Shown: piece by piece, positions 36,108 to 45,293 of the stretch
Position numbering within the stretch: the first letter of the stretch is position 1
Layout: each line of letters begins with the position of its first letter
DNA from: CAVXNP01 sp963763305
Lineage (GTDB): Bacteria; Pseudomonadota; Gammaproteobacteria; Xanthomonadales; Rhodanobacteraceae
DNA: 64,000 nt
Assembly (NCBI GenBank): GCA_963763305.1
Contig: CAVXNP010000001.1
Coordinates: 186,001-250,000, forward strand
Direction: 5' to 3'
Notes under the pieces: model-generated
Told to the model about the DNA's origin: nothing
Databases searched by the model: none
The model's input: the letters and a program-made list of their open reading frames with translations, nothing else
Position numbers and translations under genes: made by a program

Positions 36108-38343
36108 ATGACGCGTCCCGCCCTCACCGACCGCCTGCGCCGTTTCCCCGCCCCGGCCGTGCGCAGGTGCCTGCTGGCCGCCGCACTGCTGTTGCTCCCC
36201 GCACTGGCGGCCGCACAGCTGCAGCCGGGCTCGGCCGAGCAGGCGCGCTGGCAACGCGAAGCGGCGGCGGTGACCATCACCCGCGACGACTGGGGCATCG
36301 CCCACGTGCACGGCAAGACCGACGCCGATGCGGTGTTCGGCATGGCCTACGCCCAGGCCGAGGACGACTTCAACCGGGTCGAGACCAACTACCTCACCTC
36401 GCTCGGGCGCATGGCCGAGGCCGAGGGCGAAAAGGCCGTATGGCAGGACCTGCGGCAGAAGCTGTTCATCGACCCGGTGCAGTTGCAGGCGATGTACCGC
36501 AAGAGTCCGCCCTGGCTGCGCGAGCTGATGGACGCCTGGGCCGACGGGCTCAATGCCTACCTGGCCGATCACCCGCAAGTGCATCCGCGGGCGATCGCCC
36601 ACTTCGAACCGTGGATGGCGCTGAGCTTCACCGAAGGCAGCATCGGCGGCGACATCGAGCGGGTCTCGCTGGACCGGCTCGAGGCGTTCTACGGGCACAA
36701 CCCCGAGGCACTCAGCCGGGCCGGCACGCCGCCCAGCTGGGTCGAGCCGACCGGCTCGAACGGCTTTGCGATCGCGCCGAAGAACACCGCCGACGGCCAC
36801 GCGCTGCTGCTGATCAACCCGCACACCTCGTTCTTCTTCCGCTCCGAGCTGCAGATGTCCAGCGACCAGGGGCTGGACGCCTACGGCGCGGTGACCTGGG
36901 GCCAGTTCTTCGTTTACCAGGGCTTCAACCGTCATGCCGGCTGGATGCATACCTCCACCGGGGCGGACGTGGTGGACGAGTTCGCCGAGACCATCGTGCG
37001 CAAGGACGGCAAGCTGTTCTATCGCTACGGCAAGGCGCTGCGGCCGGTCACCACGCGACGCATCAGCGTGCCCTATCGCGGCGCCGACGGCGCGATGCAG
37101 CAGCGCAGCTTCACCGCCTACTTCACCCACCACGGCCCGATCGTGCGCGCAGCCGATGGCAAGTGGATCGCCATGGCACTGATGAACAAGCCGATCCCCG
37201 CGCTGGAGCAGAGCTGGCTGCGTACCAGGACCCACGACTACGCCAGCTACATGAAGGTGGCGCAGCTGAAGGCCAACTCCTCCAACAACACCATCTTCGC
37301 CGACGACCAGGGCAACATCGCCTACCTGCACCCGCAGTTCATTCCCAAGCGCGACGATCGCTTCGACTACACCCGTCCGGTCGATGGCAGCGACCCGGCC
37401 ACCGACTGGCAGGGCCTGCTGCCGCTGGACCAGGCGCCGCACGTGCTCAATCCGCCCAACGGCTGGGTGATGAACACCAACGACTGGCCGTACTCGGCCG
37501 CCGGCCCCTACAGCCCGAAGCGCGAAGACTACCCGCGCTACATGGACACGTTCGGCGAGAACCCGCGCGGCATCCACGCCACCATGGTGCTCAGCGACAA
37601 GCACCACTTCACCCTGCCCTCGCTGATCAGCGCCGCATTCGACCCGTACCTGCCCGCGTTCGCCCGGCAGATCCCGATCCTGCTGGGCGACTACGACGCC
37701 CTGCCGGCCGAGTGACCCGCTGCGGGCGAAGTTGGCCGGGCCGATCGCGCTGTTGCGCCACTGGGACTATCGCTGGGGCATCGCCTCCATGCCGACCTCG
37801 CTGGCGGTGTTCTGGGGCGACACGTTGTGGGATGAAGTGAGCAAGGCCGATACCGCCGAAGGCCTGTCGATCTACGACAAGATGGCGCAGAAGGCCGGTG
37901 CACGGCAGCGCCTGCACGCCCTGGTGGAAGCGGTCGACCGGCTGCAGCACGACTTCGGCAGCTGGGGCACGGCCTGGGGCCAGATCAACCGCTTCCAGCG
38001 GCTCACCGGCGACATCGTGCAGCCGTTCGACGACAGCCGGCCGAGCATCCCGGTGCCGTTCACCTCATCGCGCTGGGGCTCGCTGGCCTCGTTCGGCGCG
38101 CACCGCTGGCCCGGCACCCGGCGCTACTACGGCACCAGCGGCAACAGCTTCGTGGCGGTGGTGGAGTTCGGCCCGCGCGTGCATGCGCGCGCGGTGACCG
38201 CCGGCGGCGAAAGCGGCGATCCGGCCTCACCGCACTTCAACGACGAAGCCGAGCGCTACACCACGGGCAACCTGCGCGCGGTGTATTTCTGGCCGGACGA
38301 ACTCGAAGGCCATGTCGAGCGGGTCTACCACCCCGGCCAGTAA
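36108..38343 (+). pseudogene. penicillin-acylase family Ntn hydrolase, interrupted by a +1 frameshift
   Basis: Secreted acylase-type (penicillin/cephalosporin/acyl-homoserine-lactone acylase family) precursor. Signal peptide at 1-37; alpha chain ITRDDWGIAHVHGKTDADAVF; autoprocessing site G-S in EPTGSNGFAIAPKN, making Ser the beta-chain nucleophile; then LLINPH and later NTIFADDQGNIAYL. The first frame stops at TGA 37713-37715. Dropping one base at 37710-37712 gives PADDPLRAKLAGPIALLRHWDYRWG and runs to TAA at 38343. The second part has family motifs (FVAVVEFG, GGESGDPASPHF), so the break is recent or artefactual. ATG 36108 has a GGAG site. Confidence 0.85.
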
Positions 38344-38406
38344 CAGCCACGCACACCACGGCCGCGCGCAGCCGCGCCGCGGCCCCATCCCCGCCAAGGA
38401 GTCGCC

Positions 38407-39195
38407 ATGCGCACCATCGGGCGTTACCTCACCACACTGCTTCCGGTGCTCGGCCTGCTGCTGGGCGGCTGTGCCGCCGGCGGCGACATCACCCGGCCGA
38501 TCCCCACCGCCTTCGTGCCGGCACCGCAACCGGCGCAGCGGCTGGTGGTGATGCTGCCCGGACGCGGCGACAGCCTGGCCTCGCTGCAGCAGACCGGCAT
38601 CGCGGGTTTGATCCAGGAGGCCTGGCCGGATGCGGACGTGATCCTGACCGGGCTGACCATGCCGTTCTACAGGCAGGGCCGCGCGCCCGAGCGCCTGCAC
38701 GACGAGGTGATCGCGCCGGCGCGCAAACGGACATACCAACAGGTCTGGCTGGCCGGCATCTCGCTCGGCGGCATGGGAGCGCTCCTGTACGACCGCGCCT
38801 ACCCCGACCAGGTCGATGGCATGCTGCTGATGTCGCCGTACCTGGGTGACCAGGCGATCCACCGGGAGATCAGCCAGGCCGGTGGGCTGGCGCAGTGGAA
38901 CCCCGGTCCGGCGCAGCCGATCGCGGCGGACACCTTCCAGCACGAGCTGTGGCGCTACCTCAAAGGCTGGTCGGGGCGTCCCGGTCGCACCGCGTCGGTC
39001 TGGCTGGCCTATGGCAGCGACGAACCATTCCGGGCACCGATCGAGCTGCTGACGCCGCTGCTGCCGCCCGACCACGTGATCATGCTGCCGGGCAGGCACA
39101 ACTGGACGCTATGGAAGCCGGCGGCGCGCGCGTTGCTTCACCGCGCCGCAGCGGACGACACCGCCCCCGATCAACCCTCCGACGGCGGGGTGTAG
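38407..39195 (+). CDS. alpha/beta-hydrolase lipoprotein
   Basis: 262 residues with a lipoprotein signal (LLLGGCAAG, Cys22). The hydrolase core has VVMLPGRGDS (oxyanion region), the nucleophile elbow AGISLGGMGALLY, YGSDEPF and the C-terminal His in PGRHNW. The substrate is unknown. It starts with an AAGGAG site 63 bases after the acylase frame and may be co-transcribed with it. Its 3' end overlaps the convergent DUF3617 gene by 25 bases. Confidence 0.85.
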   Translation: MRTIGRYLTTLLPVLGLLLGGCAAGGDITRPIPTAFVPAPQPAQRLVVMLPGRGDSLASLQQTGIAGLIQEAWPDADVILTGLTMPFYRQGRAPERLHDEVIAPARKRTYQQVWLAGISLGGMGALLYDRAYPDQVDGMLLMSPYLGDQAIHREISQAGGLAQWNPGPAQPIAADTFQHELWRYLKGWSGRPGRTASVWLAYGSDEPFRAPIELLTPLLPPDHVIMLPGRHNWTLWKPAARALLHRAAADDTAPDQPSDGGV

Positions 39196-39617
39196 TCGCA
39201 CGAACCGATGCGGGTACCGTCGATCCGCGTGTCCATGGTCATGGCATGGCCGGCACTCTGTCCGGCCATGTGCATGCTGCCATGGATGTCACCGTTGTCG
39301 GAGCGCTGGAACTTGCCGTCCCCGCTCAATTGCACCGCGCCGCTGCAGCTGAGGTGGTAACTGATGGTGTCGCCCGATTGCCGGTAATCGCTGATCGTGC
39401 AGTCCTTCGCGTTTTTCATCGCCCGCGACAGATCCGGCTTGCTGGCGGAAGTGCACACGTTGACTGTATGCGTCATCGGCCCCATGCCGGCGGGCATGCC
39501 GGCCATCTGCATCCGGACCGTGCTGGTCATCTTCATCAGGTTGCCTTGTTCGGTCGCGACCACGGGCAGGCAGACCAGGCAAAGTACAGCGGCGCTGAGG
39601 GAACGGAGGGTTTTCAT
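39171..39617 (-). CDS. DUF3617 family exported protein
   Basis: 148 residues with a cleavable signal (MKTLRSLSAAVLCLVCLPVVATEQ). The mature part shows the DUF3617 pattern: NLMKMTSTVRMQM, a Met-rich PAGMGPMTHTVNVC, CTISDYRQSGDTISYHLSCSG (short cysteine-flanked segments) and the ending GSCDY. Function unknown; likely periplasmic. ATG 39617 has a GGAG site. Confidence 0.82.
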   Translation of the reverse strand: MKTLRSLSAAVLCLVCLPVVATEQGNLMKMTSTVRMQMAGMPAGMGPMTHTVNVCTSASKPDLSRAMKNAKDCTISDYRQSGDTISYHLSCSGAVQLSGDGKFQRSDNGDIHGSMHMAGQSAGHAMTMDTRIDGTRIGSCDYTPPSEG

Positions 39618-39781
39618 GGCGAACTCCTTCTCGACGTGGCGTGCCCGTGCTCGGGTCGGCCGGGCTTCGCGTCCGCATTCTACCGAGGGCGCGTGACGAA
39701 GCCATCGCAAAGCAGCCGCCGTGCTCGCTTGAGGCGTGACAGGGCCGCGCGCATGCTTCGGTGGTACCCGAGGAGATCACC

Positions 39782-40486
39782 ATGGCTTCCGTTCCGCTGT
39801 TGCGCATCGACTTCGTCTCCGACGTCTCCTGCCCGTGGTGCGCCATCGGGCTGGCTGCGCTGGAAGATGCGCTGCAACGGCTCGGCGACACCATCGAGGC
39901 GCAGATCCATCCGCAACCCTTCGAGCTCAACCCGCAGATGCCCGCCGAAGGCGAGGACGCCACCGGGCACCTGATGCGCAAGTACGGCAGCACCGCCGAG
40001 CAGATCGATGCCAACCGGCAAGCGTTGCGCGCACGGGGCGAGGCGGTCGGTTTCCGGTTCAACCTGGATCGGCGCAGCCGTGTCTTCAACACCTTCGATG
40101 CGCACCGGTTGCTGCACTGGGCGGCCCTGGCGGCTCGGGACCTGGCACTGAAGCATGCCTTGCTTCGTGCCTATTTCACCGATGGTGAGGACGTCAGCTC
40201 GCACGACACGCTGGTCGAGTTGGCAGTGTCGGTGGGGCTGGACCGCGACCGCGCTTGGCAGGTGCTCACCGGCAACACCTACGCCGACGAGGTACGCGCC
40301 CGTGAGCAGTATTACCTGGGGCGCGGCATCCATTCGGTGCCAGCCACCATCATCAACGGCCGCGACCTGATTCCCGGCGGCCAGCCGCCGGAGGTGTTCG
40401 AACAGGCGCTGCGCCGCATCGCCGCCGACCTCGCCGCGCAGCCGCCTGCCCGCCAGGCCGGACGCGACAGCGCCGCGGCCCACTGA
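39782..40486 (+). CDS. DsbA-family oxidoreductase (FrnE-like)
   Basis: 234 residues without a signal peptide, so cytoplasmic. Active-site CPWC at 17-20 (DFVSDVSCPWCAIGL) in a thioredoxin fold with a helical insertion (about 70-160), and the cis-Pro loop HSVPATIINGRDLIPGGQPPE in two parts. FrnE relatives are thiol oxidoreductases linked to oxidative stress. ATG 39782 has a GGAG site; an upstream GTG is less likely. Confidence 0.92.
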   Translation: MASVPLLRIDFVSDVSCPWCAIGLAALEDALQRLGDTIEAQIHPQPFELNPQMPAEGEDATGHLMRKYGSTAEQIDANRQALRARGEAVGFRFNLDRRSRVFNTFDAHRLLHWAALAARDLALKHALLRAYFTDGEDVSSHDTLVELAVSVGLDRDRAWQVLTGNTYADEVRAREQYYLGRGIHSVPATIINGRDLIPGGQPPEVFEQALRRIAADLAAQPPARQAGRDSAAAH

Positions 40487-40506
40487 CGCGGCCGGCGCAG
40501 CCGCAG

Positions 40507-40977
40507 ATGGACGCTCTACCCGTGCGCTGCACGATGGTCTCGGTGGTGGTTCTGCGCGGGACCGGCACGGACACCCGGGTCCTGCTGCTGCGTCGCACCC
40601 GGCCGCCGCTGCGCGGCGCGTGGATCTATGTGGCCGGGCACATCCGGGCCGGCGAGCCGGCCTGGCAATGTGCACGCAGGGAGCTGCGCGAGGAAGCGGG
40701 GCTACTGCCGCAGGCGCTGTACTCGGCCGACACCTGTGAAACCTATTACGACCGGGTCGACGAATGCATTGCCGTGGTGCCCGCGTTCGTGGCCTTCGTG
40801 CATGATCAGGCCAAGGTCACACTGGACCAGGAAAGCGACAGTCACCGCTGGCTTCCTGTGGCCGAGGCGATACCCATGCTTCCCTTCGGCGGCCAGCGCG
40901 AGCTGTTCGCGCACGTGCAACGCGAATTCGTCGAGCGCCCGCCCGCGTCCGCGCTGCGCATGCCCGAGGGACACTGA
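40507..40977 (+). CDS. NUDIX hydrolase
   Basis: 156 residues with a complete Nudix box starting at G44 (GHIRAGEPAWQCARRELREE, then AGL). The N-terminal VSVVVLRGTGTDTRVLLLRRTRPPL resembles dihydroneopterin-triphosphate/dATP pyrophosphatases, but the substrate cannot be fixed. It lies 20 bases after the DsbA-like gene, likely the same transcript. Confidence 0.9.
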   Translation: MDALPVRCTMVSVVVLRGTGTDTRVLLLRRTRPPLRGAWIYVAGHIRAGEPAWQCARRELREEAGLLPQALYSADTCETYYDRVDECIAVVPAFVAFVHDQAKVTLDQESDSHRWLPVAEAIPMLPFGGQRELFAHVQREFVERPPASALRMPEGH

Positions 40978-41093
40978 ACAGCGCCTGCGACTATCTGCGG
41001 CATGCGGCAATTTGACCGTGGCCGGAAGCGCGGCAAGCCCGCTGGCGCGCGGCTGGGGCGCACTATCATCAGGGCTCTGCCATCGAGAAGCGC

Positions 41094-42608
41094 ATGGAAA
41101 CACGTATCGACAATCCCGCCCTGGCGGCCCGCCTGATGTCCGCGGACGAGGCCGCCGCGCTGATCCTGCCCGGCATGACCGTGGGCATGAGCGGGTTTAC
41201 CGGCGCCGGCTACCCCAAGCAGGTGCCGGGAGCGCTGGCGGTACGCATCGCGGCCGCGCACGAGCGCGGGGAGCGGTTCGGTATCCGCATGCTGACCGGC
41301 GCCTCCACCGCGCCGGAGCTGGACGGCGTGCTGGCCCGCACCGGCGGCATCGATTTTCGCCTGCCCTACCAGTCCGACCCGGAACTGCGCGAACGCATCA
41401 ACCGGGGCGAGATCGAGTATATGGACATCCACCTGGGCCATGTCGCGCAGTACGCGTGGTTCGGCTTCTTCGGCAAGCTCGATCTGGCGGTGGTGGAAGT
41501 GGCAGGGATTCTGCCGGACGGGCGCCTGGTTCCCTCGACCTCGGTGGGCAACAACAAGACCTGGCTGGACCTGGCCGACAAGGTGATCCTGGAGGTCAAT
41601 ATCGACCAGCCGGCCGGACTGGAGGGAATGCACGACATCTACTACGGCACCGCCCTGCCCCCGCACCGCCGACCGATACCGCTGGTGGCGCCAGGCGACC
41701 GCATCGGCGAGCCGTACTTGCGGGTCGACCCGGCCAAGGTAGTTGCGGTGGTACACAGCCATGGCCACGATCGGCTGACCCCCTTCCACCCGCCGGATGC
41801 GGACAGTGCGCGGATCGCCGGCCACCTGGTCGACTTCCTGCGCCACGAGATCGCCCGCGGGCGCATGCCCGAACACCTGCTGCCGCTGCAGTCGGGCGTG
41901 GGCAACATCGCCAACGCGGTGCTGCTGGGCCTGCGCGACGCGGGGTTCGAACAACTGACCGCATACACCGAGGTGATCCAGGACGGCATGCTCGAGTTGA
42001 TCGGCGCGGGCACCATCCAGACCGCGTCGGCCACCGCGTTCTCGCTCAGTCCCGCCGCCGTGGCTGACCTGGTCGCACGGATCGATACCTACCGGGAGCG
42101 CATCGTGCTGCGGCCCCAGGAAATCTCCAACCATGCAGAACTGATCCGCCGGCTCGGTTGCATCGCGCTCAACGGCATGGTGGAAGCGGACATCTACGGC
42201 AACGTCAACTCCACCCATGTGGCCGGCAGCCGCATCATCAACGGCATCGGCGGCTCCGGCGATTTTGCGCGCAACAGCTTCCTGTCCTGCTTTCTGACCC
42301 CCAGCACGGCCAAGGGCGGCGCGGTATCGGCGATCGTGCCGATGGTCAGCCACGTGGACCACACCGAGCACGACGTGGCCGTGGTAGTGACCGAGCAGGG
42401 CCTGGCCGATCTGCGCGGGTTGTCACCCAAGCAACGCGCCGCGGCGATCATCAGCCGCTGCGCACACCCGGACTATCGCCCGATGCTGCAGGACTACTTC
42501 GATCGGGCGTACCGCGGAAGCCGCGGCCTGCATACCCCGCACCTGTTGCCGGAGGCGCTCTCCTGGCACCAGCGCTATCTCGATACCGGCAGCATGCGGC
42601 GCAGCTAG
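41094..42608 (+). CDS. acetyl-CoA hydrolase/transferase (succinate:acetate CoA-transferase-like)
   Basis: 504 residues, class I CoA-transferase of the AarC/Cat1/YgfH group: GMTVGMSGFTGAGYPK, GASTAPELDG, PLQSGVGNIANAVL, the catalytic glutamate region TEVIQDGMLELI, and the C-terminal NGIGGSGDFARN and VTEQGLADLRG. Full length. Moves CoA between acetate/acetyl-CoA and succinate. It could reactivate the acetate made by the phosphoketolase-acetate kinase route, but it is not next to it and has no FNR box. Confidence 0.92.
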   Translation: METRIDNPALAARLMSADEAAALILPGMTVGMSGFTGAGYPKQVPGALAVRIAAAHERGERFGIRMLTGASTAPELDGVLARTGGIDFRLPYQSDPELRERINRGEIEYMDIHLGHVAQYAWFGFFGKLDLAVVEVAGILPDGRLVPSTSVGNNKTWLDLADKVILEVNIDQPAGLEGMHDIYYGTALPPHRRPIPLVAPGDRIGEPYLRVDPAKVVAVVHSHGHDRLTPFHPPDADSARIAGHLVDFLRHEIARGRMPEHLLPLQSGVGNIANAVLLGLRDAGFEQLTAYTEVIQDGMLELIGAGTIQTASATAFSLSPAAVADLVARIDTYRERIVLRPQEISNHAELIRRLGCIALNGMVEADIYGNVNSTHVAGSRIINGIGGSGDFARNSFLSCFLTPSTAKGGAVSAIVPMVSHVDHTEHDVAVVVTEQGLADLRGLSPKQRAAAIISRCAHPDYRPMLQDYFDRAYRGSRGLHTPHLLPEALSWHQRYLDTGSMRRS

Positions 42609-43309
42609 CCGGCGCTCGGAATCTGCAGACCGCGACGCACCGCCGGGCGCTCCAGCGCCCGCTCCAGCCAGTCCACCACCCTGGCGTAACCGTCGTACTC
42701 GACCAGGTCGCGCGCCTCATAGAAGGTGATCAGGTTGTGCACCCAGCCGATGGTGGCGATGTCGGCGATGCTGTAGTCCTCGCCCAGCAGCCAGTCGCGT
42801 CCGTCCAGCTGGGCGTCCAGCACGCCCAGCAGGCGCCGGGACTCGGCGACGTAGCGACGTAGCGGTCGTTTGTCGTCCATCTCGCGACCAGCGAACTTGT
42901 GGAAGTAACCGAGCTGGCCGAACATCGGGCCGATCGAGGCCATCTGGAAGAACAGCCACTGGATGGTCTCCCAGCGCAGTGCCGGATCGGTGGCGATGAA
43001 CCTGCCGGTCTTGTCGGCCAGGTACAGCAGGATCGCACCGGACTCGAACAGGGCCAGCGGTGCGCCGCCCGGCCCATCCGGGTCGATCATCGCCGGGATC
43101 TTGCCGTTGGGATTGAGCGAAAGGAACTCGGGCGTGTGGCTCTGCCCGTCGGTGATGTCGACCCGGTGGACCTCGTACGGCAGGCCGGTCTCCTCCAGCA
43201 TGATCGAGACCTTGACCCCGTTGGGAGTGGCCAGCGAATACAGCTGGATGCGGTCGTCGTGTCGCGCGGGCCAGCGTGCGGTGATCGGGAACGCGGACAG
43301 GTCGGACAC
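42605..43309 (-). CDS. glutathione S-transferase-like protein (YghU/Ure2 type)
   Basis: 234 residues: N-terminal thioredoxin-like half with LATPNGVKVSIMLEETGLPYEV in two segments, SLNPNGKIPAMIDPDG and FESGAILLYLADKTG; C-terminal helical half ending DYSIADIATIGWVHNL. The TPNG element marks the YghU-type disulfide-bond oxidoreductases. GTG 43309 with GGAG 6 bases upstream is a better start than the farther codon. It converges on the CoA-transferase gene with a 4-base overlap. Confidence 0.9.
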   Translation of the reverse strand: MSDLSAFPITARWPARHDDRIQLYSLATPNGVKVSIMLEETGLPYEVHRVDITDGQSHTPEFLSLNPNGKIPAMIDPDGPGGAPLALFESGAILLYLADKTGRFIATDPALRWETIQWLFFQMASIGPMFGQLGYFHKFAGREMDDKRPLRRYVAESRRLLGVLDAQLDGRDWLLGEDYSIADIATIGWVHNLITFYEARDLVEYDGYARVVDWLERALERPAVRRGLQIPSAG

Positions 43310-43400
43310 GGGCGACTCCTGGTTGGCCTGGGGCCCGGTCAATGTGGGTACGCCCGGCGTCCGCCGCAACCCGGCCCACGCAGCGGTGGGTACGGCCGCA

Positions 43401-43805
43401 TCAATGCCGGGTGTTCAGCGCACGCTCCAGATCCTCCAGCGGCGCCCCGGTGAGCGTCTTGCCCAGTTCGCCGACCATCCGTTTCCGGGTCTCCTTGTGC
43501 AGCAGCGGGCGCATCTGTCCCAGCGTCTGCGGATCGGCCACCAGCACCAGGTGCTCGTACTCGTGCTTGAGTGCCGCCGCGTTGAGACGGTTCGCCAGCT
43601 GCTTGGCGAAGGTGGCCTCGTCAATGTAGGACGCGTCGGTTTCCGGCGGCTGGATGCCGGCCGGACCATCGTCCTCCAGTTCGAAAGGCTCGATCACATA
43701 GTCCTGTGCCAGCGAGACGTCGGCACCCTCGGCCACGTTGTGCAGGAACCGCGCGTGGGTACCATCGGCCACCACCACCCAGGCTCCAGCCGGGATCTTT
43801 TCCAT
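43401..43805 (-). CDS. host-attachment-protein family (baeRF-like) protein
   Basis: 134 residues, MEKIPAGAWVVVADGTHARFL, then YEHLVLVADPQTLGQMRPLL: the family described as required for attachment to host cells, related to release-factor-like folds. The original plant-attachment role is from Agrobacterium; in this window there is no evidence for it. ATG 43805 has an AGGAG site. It is upstream of the GST-like gene by 91 bases. Confidence 0.85.
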   Translation of the reverse strand: MEKIPAGAWVVVADGTHARFLHNVAEGADVSLAQDYVIEPFELEDDGPAGIQPPETDASYIDEATFAKQLANRLNAAALKHEYEHLVLVADPQTLGQMRPLLHKETRKRMVGELGKTLTGAPLEDLERALNTRH

Positions 43806-44112
43806 ACGTGCTCCTCGGTGTGAATGCGTGTAGCGCACGCTAACCGGGCCGATGTGACGCCGACGGAAACGCCCGCAAACCAGCCGGAGCCGGGCGCCGG
43901 CGAACCGCGCGCCGACGGCGCCTGCGGTTTCGTGCAGTGCCCCGACGACCGCGTCAACACGCCGCCGTTATCGCGCCACATTACAGGCGTCCCCGCCACT
44001 TAGCGCCGGCCACTCGTACCGGCGTGAGCAATCCGGGCCGGCTATCGCGGGTGCCGGCCGGGCCACCGCGGCGGCCCGGACCGGCATCGCGCCCGCCTGC
44101 CGGCGGCCGGCC
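43806..44112. other. 307-base intergenic region, nothing recognised
   Basis: Between the host-attachment-family gene start and the end of the DUF3618 gene, both on the minus strand. No frame with a ribosome site, no T-tract terminator and no FNR box. The patch around 43966-43985 (GTTATCGCGCCACATTACA) is the least GC-rich and may include the downstream promoter. Confidence 0.35.
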
Positions 44113-44871
44113 TCAATGGAAGCGGCTGCCACCCTCGCCCATCGATCCGGAGCTGCTGCCGTCGGTCGCCTCGCGCAGGGTATCGCGCGCCTCGTCGGCG
44201 GCCGAATGGGCGGTCTGCCTGGCCTTGTCGGCCAGATGGTCGCGAGTGCCGCCCATCATCCGGTCCTCCTGCTCGGTCCGTGGCAACACGGCACCCATCA
44301 GCGCCCCGACCGCGATGCCGATCGCGCCCAGTGCCAGCGGATTGTCGTTCAGCATGTGGTTGAAGCCCTCACGCGCCCGCTCACCCTGCTCCCGCACGGT
44401 CTGGCCTGCGCCGTGCAGGCTCTCGCCGACACGTGAACCGGCATCGTGCATGCGATCGGAGACGCCCTCCATGCCCGAGCGCGCCTGGTCCCACTTGTCG
44501 GAGATCTGTTCGCCCACCTCGTGCGCCCTGGCCTTGAGCCCGCCCTCGCTGTCGGCGGTGCCACGATAGATGCTCTGCCCGCGATAGGCCGGGCGGGTGT
44601 CGTTGCGCGCCGCGTACAACCACAGCAAGCCCACCGAGGTGAGCAGGGTCGGTACCGGATGGGCCTTCACCGTGTTGCCCAGATTCTGCGCGAACTCCCG
44701 CCCGTTCCCCTTGCCGAAATGAACCAGCCGGTCGAACATCTGCCCGGGCGACAACTTGTTTTCCAGCGCGTCCACAATGTCGCCGATGTCCTCCCGCTGC
44801 TGGTCGATCTCGCGCTCGAGACGGTCGGGGTCCTTCTGCGATTCGGCGTCGATTCTGTCTGCGGTGTTCAT
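44113..44871 (-). CDS. DUF3618 membrane-associated protein (YqjD-like)
   Basis: 252 residues. The N-terminal DUF3618 helix is LEREIDQQREDIGDIVDAL with LSPGQMFDRL; one membrane segment at about 75-90 (VPTLLTSVGLLWLYAA); a long amphipathic helical region; and a second hydrophobic segment LALGAIGIAVGALMGAVLP. The tail is Ser/Gly-rich. ATG 44871 overlaps the stop of the YqjE-like gene (ATGA). Relatives bind ribosomes or shape the inner membrane in stationary phase. Confidence 0.85.
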   Translation of the reverse strand: MNTADRIDAESQKDPDRLEREIDQQREDIGDIVDALENKLSPGQMFDRLVHFGKGNGREFAQNLGNTVKAHPVPTLLTSVGLLWLYAARNDTRPAYRGQSIYRGTADSEGGLKARAHEVGEQISDKWDQARSGMEGVSDRMHDAGSRVGESLHGAGQTVREQGERAREGFNHMLNDNPLALGAIGIAVGALMGAVLPRTEQEDRMMGGTRDHLADKARQTAHSAADEARDTLREATDGSSSGSMGEGGSRFH

Positions 44872-45293
44872 GGCGTCCTCCCGCTGATGGCGTCTTTGTC
44901 TTTGTGCAGCGAATTGATGGTGTGCTCGGGCCTGAGCGAGTCGGTCTCGAACTTCTTCTTCCCCGCGGCAACCATCATCCAGCCCACGATCAGCCCGGCC
45001 ACGCCGACGATCAGCGCGGCAAGCCATGGTGGCATCACGTTGCTCAAGCCATACACCGCCGACAACAACACGATGATCAGTCCAGCCAGCATGACCGCGC
45101 CGCCGCTGGCGACAGCGGCGACGCCGGCCTTGGTGGCGCGCAGGCTTTCGCGCGCCTCGGCCTTGGCCAGCGCAAGTTCCTTGGTGAACAGCATGGGAAT
45201 CTCGCGCGCGAGCTGCTTGAGCAGCGTCCCGATCGACTGCTCCTGCTCCGGATGCGGGGTTCCCGCGGGGTTGCGATTCATCGGGCTGTTCAT
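44868..45293 (-). CDS. YqjE/phage-holin-family (DUF1469) membrane protein
   Basis: 141 residues: amphipathic start with LLKQLAREIPMLFTKELALAKAEARES (split), two membrane helices at about 60-80 and 88-108. Holin is only a database family name; no phage genes are nearby. Its ATG overlaps the stop of the glycine-rich gene and its stop overlaps the DUF3618 ATG, giving a tight three-gene operon as in yqjCDE-type clusters. Confidence 0.87.
   Translation of the reverse strand: MNSPMNRNPAGTPHPEQEQSIGTLLKQLAREIPMLFTKELALAKAEARESLRATKAGVAAVASGGAVMLAGLIIVLLSAVYGLSNVMPPWLAALIVGVAGLIVGWMMVAAGKKKFETDSLRPEHTINSLHKDKDAISGRTP

Noticed and set aside
34536..37607. Minus-strand frame of 1023 codons extending the NfeD gene leftwards in sequence terms
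   Set aside because: Only codons from ATG 35906 on encode NfeD with a signal peptide and GGGGAGG site; the upstream part is antisense to the acylase.
44868..45293. Holin-family name suggesting prophage
   Set aside because: No other phage gene nearby; the YqjE-like neighbour pattern explains it as a chromosomal membrane stress operon.
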